A DNA stretch of 64,000 nucleotides, from positions 62,001-126,000 of the forward strand of contig JAWVYS010000001.1 in assembly GCA_033722555.1 (NCBI GenBank), given 5' to 3'. The DNA comes from Brumimicrobium sp033722555. GTDB lineage: Bacteria > Bacteroidota > Bacteroidia > Flavobacteriales_D > Crocinitomicaceae. Below are positions 33,952 to 41,861 of the stretch, piece after piece; position 1 is the stretch's first letter; every line of letters starts with the position of its first letter. The translations under genes and the position numbers were made by a program. The notes beneath the pieces were generated by a model, which was given only the letters and a program-made list of their open reading frames with translations, was not told the origin of the DNA and did not search any database.

Positions 33952-35286
33952 TTAAAAATTGAAATCTTCCATGAACTTGGTGGTGAAGTTTCCTTTGTTG
34001 AAGTTTTCATCTACCATGAGTTTTCTATGGAAGGGTATGGTGCTTTTTACACCTTCAATGATATACTCATCAAGAGCACGACGCATTTTAAGGATAGCCT
34101 CCTCCCTTGTTTGCGCTACAGTGATAAGTTTTGCAACCATTGAGTCGTAATGGGGAGGAATTGTATATCCTGCGTATACGTGTGTGTCTATTCGTATTCC
34201 GTGACCACCCGGTTCGTGATATTCTGTAATTTTTCCGGGAGATGGTCTGAAACCATTGTATGGGTCTTCAGCGTTGATTCTGCACTGGATAGCATGCATA
34301 ATTGGAAAATAATTTTTCCCGCTAATCTTTTCTCCGGCCGCAATTTTAATTTGCTCTTTGATAAGATCAAAGTTGATAACCTCTTCAGTGATCGTATGTT
34401 CCACCTGAATTCTCGTATTCATTTCCATGAAATAGAAATCGCGGTTTTTGTCTACCAGAAATTCCACAGTTCCCACACCTTCATACTGAACGGCTTGGGC
34501 AGCTTTGATTGCGGCCTCACCCATTTTTTCTCTCAGTTTGTCGGTCATAAAAGGGGAAGGAGTTTCCTCTACCAGTTTTTGATGGCGACGCTGTATTGAA
34601 CAGTCTCTTTCGGAAAGGTGACATGCATTTCCGTACTGATCTCCGGCGATCTGAATTTCTATGTGACGCGGCTCCTGAATATATTTCTCCATGTAAAGAC
34701 CATCGTTGGAAAACGAAGCTTTTGCCTCTTGTCTGGCCGAATCCCAGTGCTTGGACATCTCTTCCTTTTTCCACACAATGCGCATACCTTTACCCCCTCC
34801 ACCGGCGGTTGCCTTAAGGATTACGGGATACTTGATTTTTTCCGCAGTTTTCAGAGCGTCATCCAAGTCCTTTAATAATCCTTTAGATCCCGGAATACAA
34901 GGAACTCCCGCTTTAATCATGGTTGCCTTTGCAGTAGCTTTGTCTCCCATGGATTCAATTTGCTCGGGAGTGGCCCCGATAAATTTGATATTGTGCTCTT
35001 GACAAACTTTCGAGAATTTAGAATTCTCAGAAAGAAAGCCATAGCCCGGGTGAATTGCGTCGGCATTTGTAATCTCCGCTGCCGCAATAATGTTTGGTAT
35101 TTGTAAATAAGACTGTGCACTTGGGGCGGGGCCAATACAAACGGCTTCATCTGCAAAACGAACATGCAAACTGTCCTTATCTGCCGTACTGTATACGGCA
35201 ACAGTTTTAATGCCCATTTCTTTACATGTTCTTATAACACGTAATGCTATTTCGCCCCTATTGGCAATCAATATTTTTTTGAACAT
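33952..35286 (-). CDS. accC: Acetyl-CoA carboxylase, biotin carboxylase subunit
   Basis: 444 residues, a full biotin carboxylase: N-terminal ILIANRGEIALRVIR, ATP-grasp loop GGGGKGMRIV, and MEMNTRIQVEHTITEEV in the active site. It carboxylates biotin on AccB with ATP and bicarbonate, the first step of fatty-acid synthesis. It follows accB by 36 bp at the end of a conserved operon. Propionyl- or pyruvate carboxylase homologues share these motifs, but pairing with a short BCCP gene and fabH/plsX favours acetyl-CoA carboxylase. Confidence 0.96.
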   Translation of the reverse strand: MFKKILIANRGEIALRVIRTCKEMGIKTVAVYSTADKDSLHVRFADEAVCIGPAPSAQSYLQIPNIIAAAEITNADAIHPGYGFLSENSKFSKVCQEHNIKFIGATPEQIESMGDKATAKATMIKAGVPCIPGSKGLLKDLDDALKTAEKIKYPVILKATAGGGGKGMRIVWKKEEMSKHWDSARQEAKASFSNDGLYMEKYIQEPRHIEIQIAGDQYGNACHLSERDCSIQRRHQKLVEETPSPFMTDKLREKMGEAAIKAAQAVQYEGVGTVEFLVDKNRDFYFMEMNTRIQVEHTITEEVINFDLIKEQIKIAAGEKISGKNYFPIMHAIQCRINAEDPYNGFRPSPGKITEYHEPGGHGIRIDTHVYAGYTIPPHYDSMVAKLITVAQTREEAILKMRRALDEYIIEGVKSTIPFHRKLMVDENFNKGNFTTKFMEDFNF

Positions 35287-35322
35287 GCCTTCTGGGTGTT
35301 TAAAATTTTAAAATTCAGTAAA

Positions 35323-35841
35323 TTAAGATGGATCAACCAGGAATAGAGGCTGATCATACTCTACAGGTGAAGCATCGTCTACCAATACTTTCACAATTTT
35401 TCCTGAAACCTCTGATTCAATCTCATTAAACAATTTCATGGCTTCAATGATACAAACCGTGTCTCCTTTTTTCACAGTGTCACCCACTTCGACGAAAACC
35501 GGTTTCTCCGGAGCTGATGCTCTGTAAAATGTTCCGATCATCGGTGATTTAACGGTAATATATCCTGCATCAGAACCACTTGTTTCTGATTTGGTTTCTT
35601 CCGATTTAGCTGCGGGTGCCGGAGCAGTTGGAGTAGCCGTCTGAACGGGTGCAGCAGCCTGAACCTGAGGAGCTGGTTGCTGCATTACAGGTTGCTGAAC
35701 ATATACCGTTTTTTCTTCTTTAGTCTGTTTGCTTTCGGCTTTAATGGTGATCTTAAAATCCTTTTCTTCGATCTCAACCTCTGTTACGCCTGATTTAGAA
35801 ACGAATCTAATGAGGTCTTGTATTTCTTTTTGATTCATCAT
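35323..35841 (-). CDS. accB: Acetyl-CoA carboxylase, biotin carboxyl carrier protein
   Basis: 172 residues. N-terminal domain (to about 35), a flexible Ala/Pro/Gln/Thr linker (about 45-90), then the biotinyl domain with the target Lys136 in EAMKLFNE and the 'thumb' region preceding it. It carries biotin between AccC and the carboxyltransferase. Two adjacent Met codons (35841 and 35838) could start it and both give the same protein. Lies 36 bp downstream of fabH. Confidence 0.96.
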   Translation of the reverse strand: MMNQKEIQDLIRFVSKSGVTEVEIEEKDFKITIKAESKQTKEEKTVYVQQPVMQQPAPQVQAAAPVQTATPTAPAPAAKSEETKSETSGSDAGYITVKSPMIGTFYRASAPEKPVFVEVGDTVKKGDTVCIIEAMKLFNEIESEVSGKIVKVLVDDASPVEYDQPLFLVDPS

Positions 35842-35877
35842 ATATGAAATTTTACAGGATAAATGTAATTATTTAAA

Positions 35878-36867
35878 TTAAGAATTATATGCCCACTTGA
35901 GGTAAATTGCCCCCCATGTGAAGCCTCCGCCGAATGCGGATAAAACGATATTATCGCCCTTTTTAAGCTTTTTCTCCCAGTCCCACAAACACAATGGTAA
36001 GGTTCCCGCGGTTGTATTTCCATACTTTTGGATGTTGATCATCACCTTTTCTTTTGGAAGTCCCATTCTGTTTGCGGTTGCATCAATAATCCGTAAATTG
36101 GCCTGATGAGGTACGAGCCAGTCTACATCTTCCGATTTGAGGTTGTTTTTCTCCATGATTTCAGCTGAGACATCTGCCATGTTTGTTACGGCAAATTTGA
36201 AAACAGCTTTACCCTCCTGATGAACGTAATGCATGCGCTTATCCACTGTTTCGTGACTCGGTGGATTTGCTGAGCCACCTCCGGGTTGAAGTAAATATTT
36301 TCTTCCCTCACCGTCACTTTTCAGTATGCTGTCGATAACTCCCAGACCTTCATTGTTTGGCTCAACCAATACTGCACCACCGCCATCACCAAAAATAACG
36401 CAGGTCGCTCTGTCCTGATAGTCTAGTATAGAAGTCATTTTATCCGCTCCGACAACGATAATTTTTTTGTATTTGCCGGTTTCGATGAACTGTGAGGCTG
36501 TTGAAAGCGCATAAATGAAACCGGAGCATGCTGCGTTGATGTCAAAACTCCACGCGTTTTTAATTCCAACCTTATCGCAAATTACATTAGCTGTTGAAGG
36601 AAAAGGATAATCCGGAGTTACGGTTGCGCAGATTACGAGATCAATCTCGGAAGGCTTTATTCCTTTTTTCTTGAGTAGTTTGTTTACGGCGTGCACTCCG
36701 ATCTCTGAGGTGGGTTTGTCTCCAAGAACCCTCCTTTCTTTAATACCTGTTCGTGTTGTAATCCATTCATCGGAAGTATCAATGATCTTTTCCAGGTCTT
36801 TGTTGGTCATTATCTGATCCGGAACATATCCCTCTACCCCTGTGATTGCTGCAGTAATTCTACTCAT
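35878..36867 (-). CDS. fabH: 3-oxoacyl-ACP synthase III (FabH)
   Basis: 329 residues, full length. The catalytic triad is visible: Cys114 in NAACSGFIYAL, His in VPHQANLRI and Asn in YGNTTAGT. It condenses acetyl-CoA (or a branched starter) with malonyl-ACP to start fatty-acid synthesis. Starts 2 bp after plsX. The starter specificity cannot be read here; Bacteroidota often use branched starters. Confidence 0.96.
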   Translation of the reverse strand: MSRITAAITGVEGYVPDQIMTNKDLEKIIDTSDEWITTRTGIKERRVLGDKPTSEIGVHAVNKLLKKKGIKPSEIDLVICATVTPDYPFPSTANVICDKVGIKNAWSFDINAACSGFIYALSTASQFIETGKYKKIIVVGADKMTSILDYQDRATCVIFGDGGGAVLVEPNNEGLGVIDSILKSDGEGRKYLLQPGGGSANPPSHETVDKRMHYVHQEGKAVFKFAVTNMADVSAEIMEKNNLKSEDVDWLVPHQANLRIIDATANRMGLPKEKVMINIQKYGNTTAGTLPLCLWDWEKKLKKGDNIVLSAFGGGFTWGAIYLKWAYNS

Positions 36868-36869
36868 AG

Positions 36870-37808
36870 TTATTTAAATGCTTCTTTAATCTTTTTACTT
36901 AATCCCGATTCAGCCACATCAAAAGCATGGATTAACATGTTTTTAACCGCTATCTCATTGGAGATTCCGTGACCGATAATCACATCTGAATTGACCCCTA
37001 ATATAGGAGTTCCTCCATAGGATTCATAATTAAAACGATTAAAATATTCATCTTCAATACCTCTCTTCTGCATAAGTGTAAAAATACCCTCGGCCTGTTT
37101 CAGAACAATGTTGCCCGTGAAACCGTCACAGACAACCACATCCGCCTTTCCCACAAAAAGATCTCTTCCTTCAATATTTCCGATAAAATTGAAGTCTTCA
37201 CTGCCGTCCATGAGTTTGTAAGCGTTCTGAGTAAGCAGATTACCCTTCGATTCTTCTTCCCCTATGTTTAGAAGCGCTACACGGGGGTTGTCTATATTTA
37301 ATACATTCTTTGCATAGAGAGAACCCAATATAGCGAATTGATACAAAACGTCCGATTTGCAATCGGCATTGGAACCAACATCTAGAATGAGGGACTTGCC
37401 TCCGTTGATTTCGGGAAGAATAGAGGTTATGCAGGGTCGTATCACCCCCGGAATAGAATTGACCTTATAGATAGCCCCCACCAGCATGGCGCCGGTATTA
37501 CCCGTACTTGCAAACGAGTTGATAAGTCCTCGTGAAAGCAGGCCGAAGCCTACAGCTATTGAACTGTTTGGTTTCTGAGGGAGGGCCCTTGTAGGATGAT
37601 CGTCCATCGTGATAATATCAGGGGCGTGGACGATTTCGATTCGTTCAGAACTGAACCTTTCCCTTTCAAGAATGGTATAAATTTCATCTTCCCGACCGAT
37701 CATCGTGATACTCACCTGAGAAGGTAAAGTTTCGAGTGCTAAAATTGCGCCCAAAACATTCGCTTCGGGAGCAAAATCGCCGCCACTAATATCTAATCCG
37801 ATCTTCAT
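36870..37808 (-). CDS. plsX: Phosphate acyltransferase PlsX
   Basis: 312 residues. Begins GLDISGGDFAPEANVLGA, the PlsX variant of the MGGD motif, and later has NTGAMLVGA and VCDGFTGNIVLK. It makes acyl-phosphate from acyl-ACP for phospholipid synthesis. Its place between rpmF and fabH is the classic arrangement (rpmF-plsX-fabH) found in many bacteria. Confidence 0.96.
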   Translation of the reverse strand: MKIGLDISGGDFAPEANVLGAILALETLPSQVSITMIGREDEIYTILERERFSSERIEIVHAPDIITMDDHPTRALPQKPNSSIAVGFGLLSRGLINSFASTGNTGAMLVGAIYKVNSIPGVIRPCITSILPEINGGKSLILDVGSNADCKSDVLYQFAILGSLYAKNVLNIDNPRVALLNIGEEESKGNLLTQNAYKLMDGSEDFNFIGNIEGRDLFVGKADVVVCDGFTGNIVLKQAEGIFTLMQKRGIEDEYFNRFNYESYGGTPILGVNSDVIIGHGISNEIAVKNMLIHAFDVAESGLSKKIKEAFK

Positions 37809-37844
37809 AAGGAGTGAAATCCGTTCAGTTCACTACTTAGATTC

Positions 37845-38036
37845 TTAAACTGCTACTTCTTTCTCAGCAATTACCTGACCTTTATAATAAAGTTTTCCCT
37901 CATGCCAGTGAGCTCTGTGGTATAAATGAGACTGTCCTGTTGTTGGACAGATCGCAATATTTCCCGTTGTGGCTTTTTTGTGAGTTCTTCTTTTGTCTCT
38001 TCTTTTGGTCGAAGTTCTTCTTTTTGGATGTGCCAT
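37845..38036 (-). CDS. rpmF: 50S ribosomal protein L32 (cysteine-poor form)
   Basis: 63 residues. Starts AHPKRRTSTKRRDKRRTHKK and continues with CPTTGQSHLYHRAHWHEGKL. Only one of the four zinc-ribbon Cys is present (Cys34), so this is the C-minus, zinc-independent form. It belongs to the large ribosomal subunit. Lies 21 bp after the DUF177 gene and 36 bp before plsX. Confidence 0.95.
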   Translation of the reverse strand: MAHPKRRTSTKRRDKRRTHKKATTGNIAICPTTGQSHLYHRAHWHEGKLYYKGQVIAEKEVAV

Positions 38037-38057
38037 TTTTATTTATTTTAAACGTTC

Positions 38058-38585
38058 TTAATTCAAATTTTTCAATGCGTCCCATCGGGGATCGCCGGTA
38101 TTCATTTTCTTTTCCGAAGCTTTTGTTTGCTTCGCCGAGCCAGTATATTCTTTGATAAGCCTGAGCATTTCCTCATTACAAGAATTTTCTTCATGTACAG
38201 TTCTTGAAGGGAGGGATACAGTCATCAATTCGTAAAAAATCGGAGACGTATCAATCGCGAAAACATTGGAAGGCAAAGTAATCAGATCTTCGTCGTCACT
38301 CGGTTCATCACTAAATTTGAAAACTAACTGATGCTGTGTTTCAATATGGTTTTCAACCGGATCCGTACAACGATCACAGGCAGTTGTAACTGTTCCTGTT
38401 ATGATGACATCTCCTACCATCATGTTCTCTTTTTTATCCAACGTAAAGACCGCTTTTAGGTCTCCTTGACGGATTATGGAATATTCCAGCTCTTCAAAGA
38501 ACTCATTCGATATCTCGAATTCGAATGTGTGTTTTCCGGTTTTCAGGCCTTCAAACGGTATCCTGTAAATTTTATTCGAACTCAT
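38058..38585 (-). CDS. DUF177 (YceD-like) protein
   Basis: 175 residues from the ATG at 38585. YceD/DUF177 is normally encoded just before rpmF, as here; its role is linked to 23S rRNA processing or ribosome assembly in some bacteria. Visible are TGTVTTACDRCTDPVENH with a CxxC pair and the acidic DEPSDDEDL stretch. A TTG at 38609 would be upstream of the transcript start set by the -7 element at 38607-38614, so the ATG is preferred. It heads the rpmF-plsX-fabH-accBC operon. Confidence 0.9.
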   Translation of the reverse strand: MSSNKIYRIPFEGLKTGKHTFEFEISNEFFEELEYSIIRQGDLKAVFTLDKKENMMVGDVIITGTVTTACDRCTDPVENHIETQHQLVFKFSDEPSDDEDLITLPSNVFAIDTSPIFYELMTVSLPSRTVHEENSCNEEMLRLIKEYTGSAKQTKASEKKMNTGDPRWDALKNLN

Positions 38586-38606
38586 CGTGTTCAAAAAATT
38601 GGAGTG

Positions 38607-38614
38607 CAAATGTA
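38607..38614 (-). promoter_or_regulatory. -7 element TACATTTG for the DUF177-rpmF-plsX-fabH-accBC operon
   Basis: Exact TAnnTTTG match on the minus strand, 21 bp before the ATG at 38585. TGTG stands at about the -33 distance, one base off TTTG/TTG. It supports the chosen start of the DUF177 gene. Confidence 0.6.
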
Positions 38615-38754
38615 TAAAAATTAAATCTTATTCACACTTTTTCCATTTAAGAATCTGCAAAGATATAGTTTTTGGTGAGCCTTGAAACCAATTGTCGGTA
38701 TATTACGGTAATAAATGTCGGGAACAGGATTTCAAAATAATTAACTTTACACGG

Positions 38755-39384
38755 ATGTTTCGATCAGAAAAGATCTCTTTTGGGCCGGTTGAGCTGCATT
38801 TACTTTATTATAAAGATTTTGATGTCAATGAATATTCGCACAATCTGCTGCCGGAAGAGAAGAAAAGACTGATAGGTTTTTCCCATCCGGATAAAAGAAG
38901 GGAGTATGTTGCTACGAGGGTGCTGAGGAGCATGGTCTTCGGCAATACTTCGATTTTATATTCTTCGATTGGGGCTCCTTACATTGAAGAAGAGGGTTTT
39001 GTTTCAATTTCACATGCGCACAAGGTCATTGGTCTTGCTTTTTGCAAAACATTTCCTATTGGTCTCGATCTTGAACAAGTCAGGCCGAAGGTGCTTAAGG
39101 TTGTTTCTAAATTTTTATCGGAATCCGAGATGAATTTGCTGAATACAAATGATGTGGTGGAAATGACCAAAGCCTGGTCGGCCAAGGAGGCACTTTATAA
39201 ATTAGCCGGGAAGAAGGGTATACATCTATCCCGCGAACTGAGTCTCTTTAAAAAAAGCGATGAAAGATGGCAGGGTGAGATCTTTTATACGAATAAGAAA
39301 AGAAAGGCAGAGCTTACGGTAATAATCAAAAATGATTTCATAATTTCACTAAATGCTTCTCCGGTAATTGATGAAAAAATCTGA
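38755..39384 (+). CDS. 4'-phosphopantetheinyl transferase superfamily protein
   Basis: 209 residues from the ATG at 38755 (MFRSEKISFG); an upstream TTG at 38692 in the same frame is less likely. The Sfp/AcpS-superfamily motifs are present: GLDLEQVRP (magnesium and CoA site) and KAWSAKEALYKLAGK (the WxxKEA signature). It transfers phosphopantetheine from CoA to carrier proteins. The substrate carrier is unknown; ACP of fatty-acid synthesis is the default guess since the lipid operon is divergent from it. Its end overlaps the GGGP synthase start. Confidence 0.92.
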   Translation: MFRSEKISFGPVELHLLYYKDFDVNEYSHNLLPEEKKRLIGFSHPDKRREYVATRVLRSMVFGNTSILYSSIGAPYIEEEGFVSISHAHKVIGLAFCKTFPIGLDLEQVRPKVLKVVSKFLSESEMNLLNTNDVVEMTKAWSAKEALYKLAGKKGIHLSRELSLFKKSDERWQGEIFYTNKKRKAELTVIIKNDFIISLNASPVIDEKI

Positions 39385-40117
39385 TAAAATATTTACAAGA
39401 ATGGCCTCATGTCAGGGACAGGTTGCTGTTCTGATCGATCCTGAAAAAACCGAGGATCTCACCAGTCTTGCAACGCTCATTGATAAAGCTCATTTTGCCG
39501 GAATCGATTATTTTTTCGTTGGCGGAAGCACTGTAACCCGGACCCAGTTTCGCCGGACAATGGATTATTTATCCAGTAATACTCCTGTTCCGGTGGTGAT
39601 TTTCCCGGGAGACAATCAGCAGATTTCTGAGGAAGCAGATGCGATTCTTTATCTTAGCTTATTATCGGGAAGAAATCCAGACTATCTAATAGGCCAGCAT
39701 GTTTCCAGTGCGCAGGAGGTTTTTGACCTGGATTTGGAGGTGATTCCTACGGCTTACCTGCTGGTGGACGGTGGAACCAAATCGTCTGTTGCTTATGTTA
39801 GTCAGACCACACCAATTCCCAGAGATCAAACGAAAATTGCGTTAAACACCTCCCTCGCAGGTATTCTTCAGGGCAAAAAAGTCGTGTATTTCGATGCGGG
39901 TAGTGGTGCACGATGGCCCGTTCCGGAGGGTTTTATAAAAGGTTTAAGGACGAAGACAGATTCGGTAATCATTGTGGGTGGTGGTATCAGAGATTCTGAT
40001 ACGATTCGTGAATTAGCAGCGGCCGGCGCAAATATTATTGTGGTTGGTAATGGAATTGAGGAAAACCTTGATTTCTTATTGGATATAAAAAACTTTAAAG
40101 AGCAGTATTCAAAGTGA
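39371..40117 (+). CDS. Geranylgeranylglyceryl phosphate synthase (group II GGGPS/PcrB-like)
   Basis: 248 residues from the ATG at 39371, which lies inside the last codons of the PPTase gene. A TIM-barrel prenyltransferase; visible motifs are AVLIDPEKTEDL, FVGGSTVTR, ILYLSLLSGRNPDYLIG and the phosphate-binding IIVGGGIRDSDTI with IVVGNGIEEN. Archaeal homologues make the first ether bond of archaeal lipids; Bacteroidota group II enzymes such as that of Flavobacterium johnsoniae also have GGGPS activity, but the cellular product is unresolved. The next gene overlaps it as GTGA (4 bp), so the three genes look co-translated. Confidence 0.92.
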   Translation: MKKSDKIFTRMASCQGQVAVLIDPEKTEDLTSLATLIDKAHFAGIDYFFVGGSTVTRTQFRRTMDYLSSNTPVPVVIFPGDNQQISEEADAILYLSLLSGRNPDYLIGQHVSSAQEVFDLDLEVIPTAYLLVDGGTKSSVAYVSQTTPIPRDQTKIALNTSLAGILQGKKVVYFDAGSGARWPVPEGFIKGLRTKTDSVIIVGGGIRDSDTIRELAAAGANIIVVGNGIEENLDFLLDIKNFKEQYSK

Positions 40118-41739
40118 AATTTTTGCCGATCAGAAAACTGGCTGAATGCCTGAATTACTCGCTGAAAAGAATTGACGAAAAAGTCATCGAAGAACTCAGT
40201 GAAAAAGCAGTAAAACATTTCAGTTCACAGGAAGCATTGAAATGTGGTAAAACAAATTATTCCGCTCCAGAAATATTCTATTTACTCGAAGGCTTAAGAA
40301 AACCTGAAATTCAGGTTTTTCACGACTGGATTCAATCTGATCAGATGCTTTTAAACTTTCTGATGCATCCTGAAGAAGATGTTGAGAAAGAATATTCTGT
40401 TTCACGTTACACAGGTCATGTACTGGAAGAATCGTTTTATTCTTTTCTGTCCACCTTTCTGGAGCCCATCATACAAAAAAAAATTTCAGAAGCCATCCAA
40501 AAGGGAGAAACAAAGGATTTAATAGATGCCTTTGAGTTTACCCAGCCTCTGAATACTGAAGTAAGGATACGTATTCAGCAGCCCGCTGTGAATTTTATTA
40601 AGGCATCTTTTCAGGAAATTAGTGGCCCGAACTCTCAGGTGCTATCTTCGGATAAGGGCTCGAGGCTACTCGATAGTTTTACTTCTCCTGAGTTTGTCAG
40701 GGTGTTGAATTTGCTAGACGAAAATTTTTATTCTCTGAGAATTTCTTATGTCGATGCTGTGAAGCGGTTTTTTGAAGCGGAAGAGCTGGATGAAAGATTA
40801 AAACTGGGGCTCATGCGTGCGCTTCAGTCCCTCGATCTCAACATCGCTCACAGACAACAGGTTAAAACATTCAATTTTCACCAAAAAGAAAGATCGCGGT
40901 CGAAACGCAAGATTTTTATTCTTAATAAAGCGCTTTTTAGGAATCCGCTGACTTATATTTTTATTGTCGTAGTTCTCTTTATCACTGTGATGATGCTGCC
41001 CTTTTCGGGATCTGAACAAACACAGAAGGTGGCAAATCCTACCGGGCTCGACAGCTTGACCCTCGATGAAATTAAAACAGCTGATTCGTTGCTCGCATTC
41101 AAAGAAGATTCAGCGCTTCGAGAACTAGAAGACCTCTCTGTTCCAACCATGGTGCAGGACATTTTTATTTCCGTTAATCCGGACCTAATAAAGAACGAGA
41201 CGGTTAAGAAATTGTATTCCAGTATGCTTAATGACTATCAGATACAACAGGAAAATAATTTTTACAGTGATTGCAATGCGGTTAAAAAATCGGAGGTTAT
41301 GAAATTTAGTTATCCCGGAATAGCCTCTGTGGAAAACAATGAGAATACAAATCATTTGATCATTAACGAGACGGATTTCGACGCGTATGTACTGATCTTT
41401 CAGAATAAAAACAACGGAAAAGCACGTGGAATTTTTCTTCCTTCAGGAGGAAAGACCCGGTTAAGACTTGATGCATCTTCGAACCTGATTTTTTACATGG
41501 GCGAAAAACTTACAAAATTCAACCCACTACTTAATGAAAATCATGGATATGGAAATGTTGAAGATGCAAAGAAAATTGATGAATCATTTACGGCTCATTT
41601 TTGCTACATGAATGTACATACCTATAGGATTCTTTCTAGTATCTATCGTGTTCGTCGAATTGAAGCGGAGACCAGGCTTCGTCAAGAGGAGAGTGGATCC
41701 ATAATTATCGATTCCAAAGCACTTGAAGCACTAAAATAA
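40114..41739 (+). CDS. Unknown single-span membrane protein coupled to GGGPS gene
   Basis: 541 residues. The GTG start overlaps the GGGPS stop (GTGA). Residues 1-270 look helical and cytoplasmic, a single membrane helix follows (about 277-297, LTYIFIVVVLFITVMML), and the C-terminal part has a helical linker and then a beta-rich domain with HLIINETDFDAYVLIFQN and FLPSGGKTRLRLDASSN, reminiscent of small Bacteroidota beta-sandwich domains. No family was recognised. Its tight link to an ether-lipid-type enzyme makes a lipid or envelope role possible (inference). Confidence 0.8.
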   Translation: MKFLPIRKLAECLNYSLKRIDEKVIEELSEKAVKHFSSQEALKCGKTNYSAPEIFYLLEGLRKPEIQVFHDWIQSDQMLLNFLMHPEEDVEKEYSVSRYTGHVLEESFYSFLSTFLEPIIQKKISEAIQKGETKDLIDAFEFTQPLNTEVRIRIQQPAVNFIKASFQEISGPNSQVLSSDKGSRLLDSFTSPEFVRVLNLLDENFYSLRISYVDAVKRFFEAEELDERLKLGLMRALQSLDLNIAHRQQVKTFNFHQKERSRSKRKIFILNKALFRNPLTYIFIVVVLFITVMMLPFSGSEQTQKVANPTGLDSLTLDEIKTADSLLAFKEDSALRELEDLSVPTMVQDIFISVNPDLIKNETVKKLYSSMLNDYQIQQENNFYSDCNAVKKSEVMKFSYPGIASVENNENTNHLIINETDFDAYVLIFQNKNNGKARGIFLPSGGKTRLRLDASSNLIFYMGEKLTKFNPLLNENHGYGNVEDAKKIDESFTAHFCYMNVHTYRILSSIYRVRRIEAETRLRQEESGSIIIDSKALEALK

Positions 41740-41831
41740 TTGAGAAACCAAACATAGGGGTCTATTTCGGTTAAAATTTCAACAAGTATAAGAGACTTTG
41801 TTGATTTCTTTTCGTTTTAAAAAGAACTCCT

Positions 41832-41839
41832 TACCTTTG
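41832..41839 (+). promoter_or_regulatory. -7 element TACCTTTG for the ALDH7 gene
   Basis: Exact TAnnTTTG match. It abuts the first in-frame ATG at 41841, so the transcript should start around 41846 and the real start codon should be the ATG at 41862. Confidence 0.7.
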
Positions 41840-41861
41840 CATGAATCAAAAAATAAATCAA

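Noticed and set aside
34150..34599. 149-codon open frame on the plus strand
   Set aside because: Antisense to accC, whose motifs are complete.
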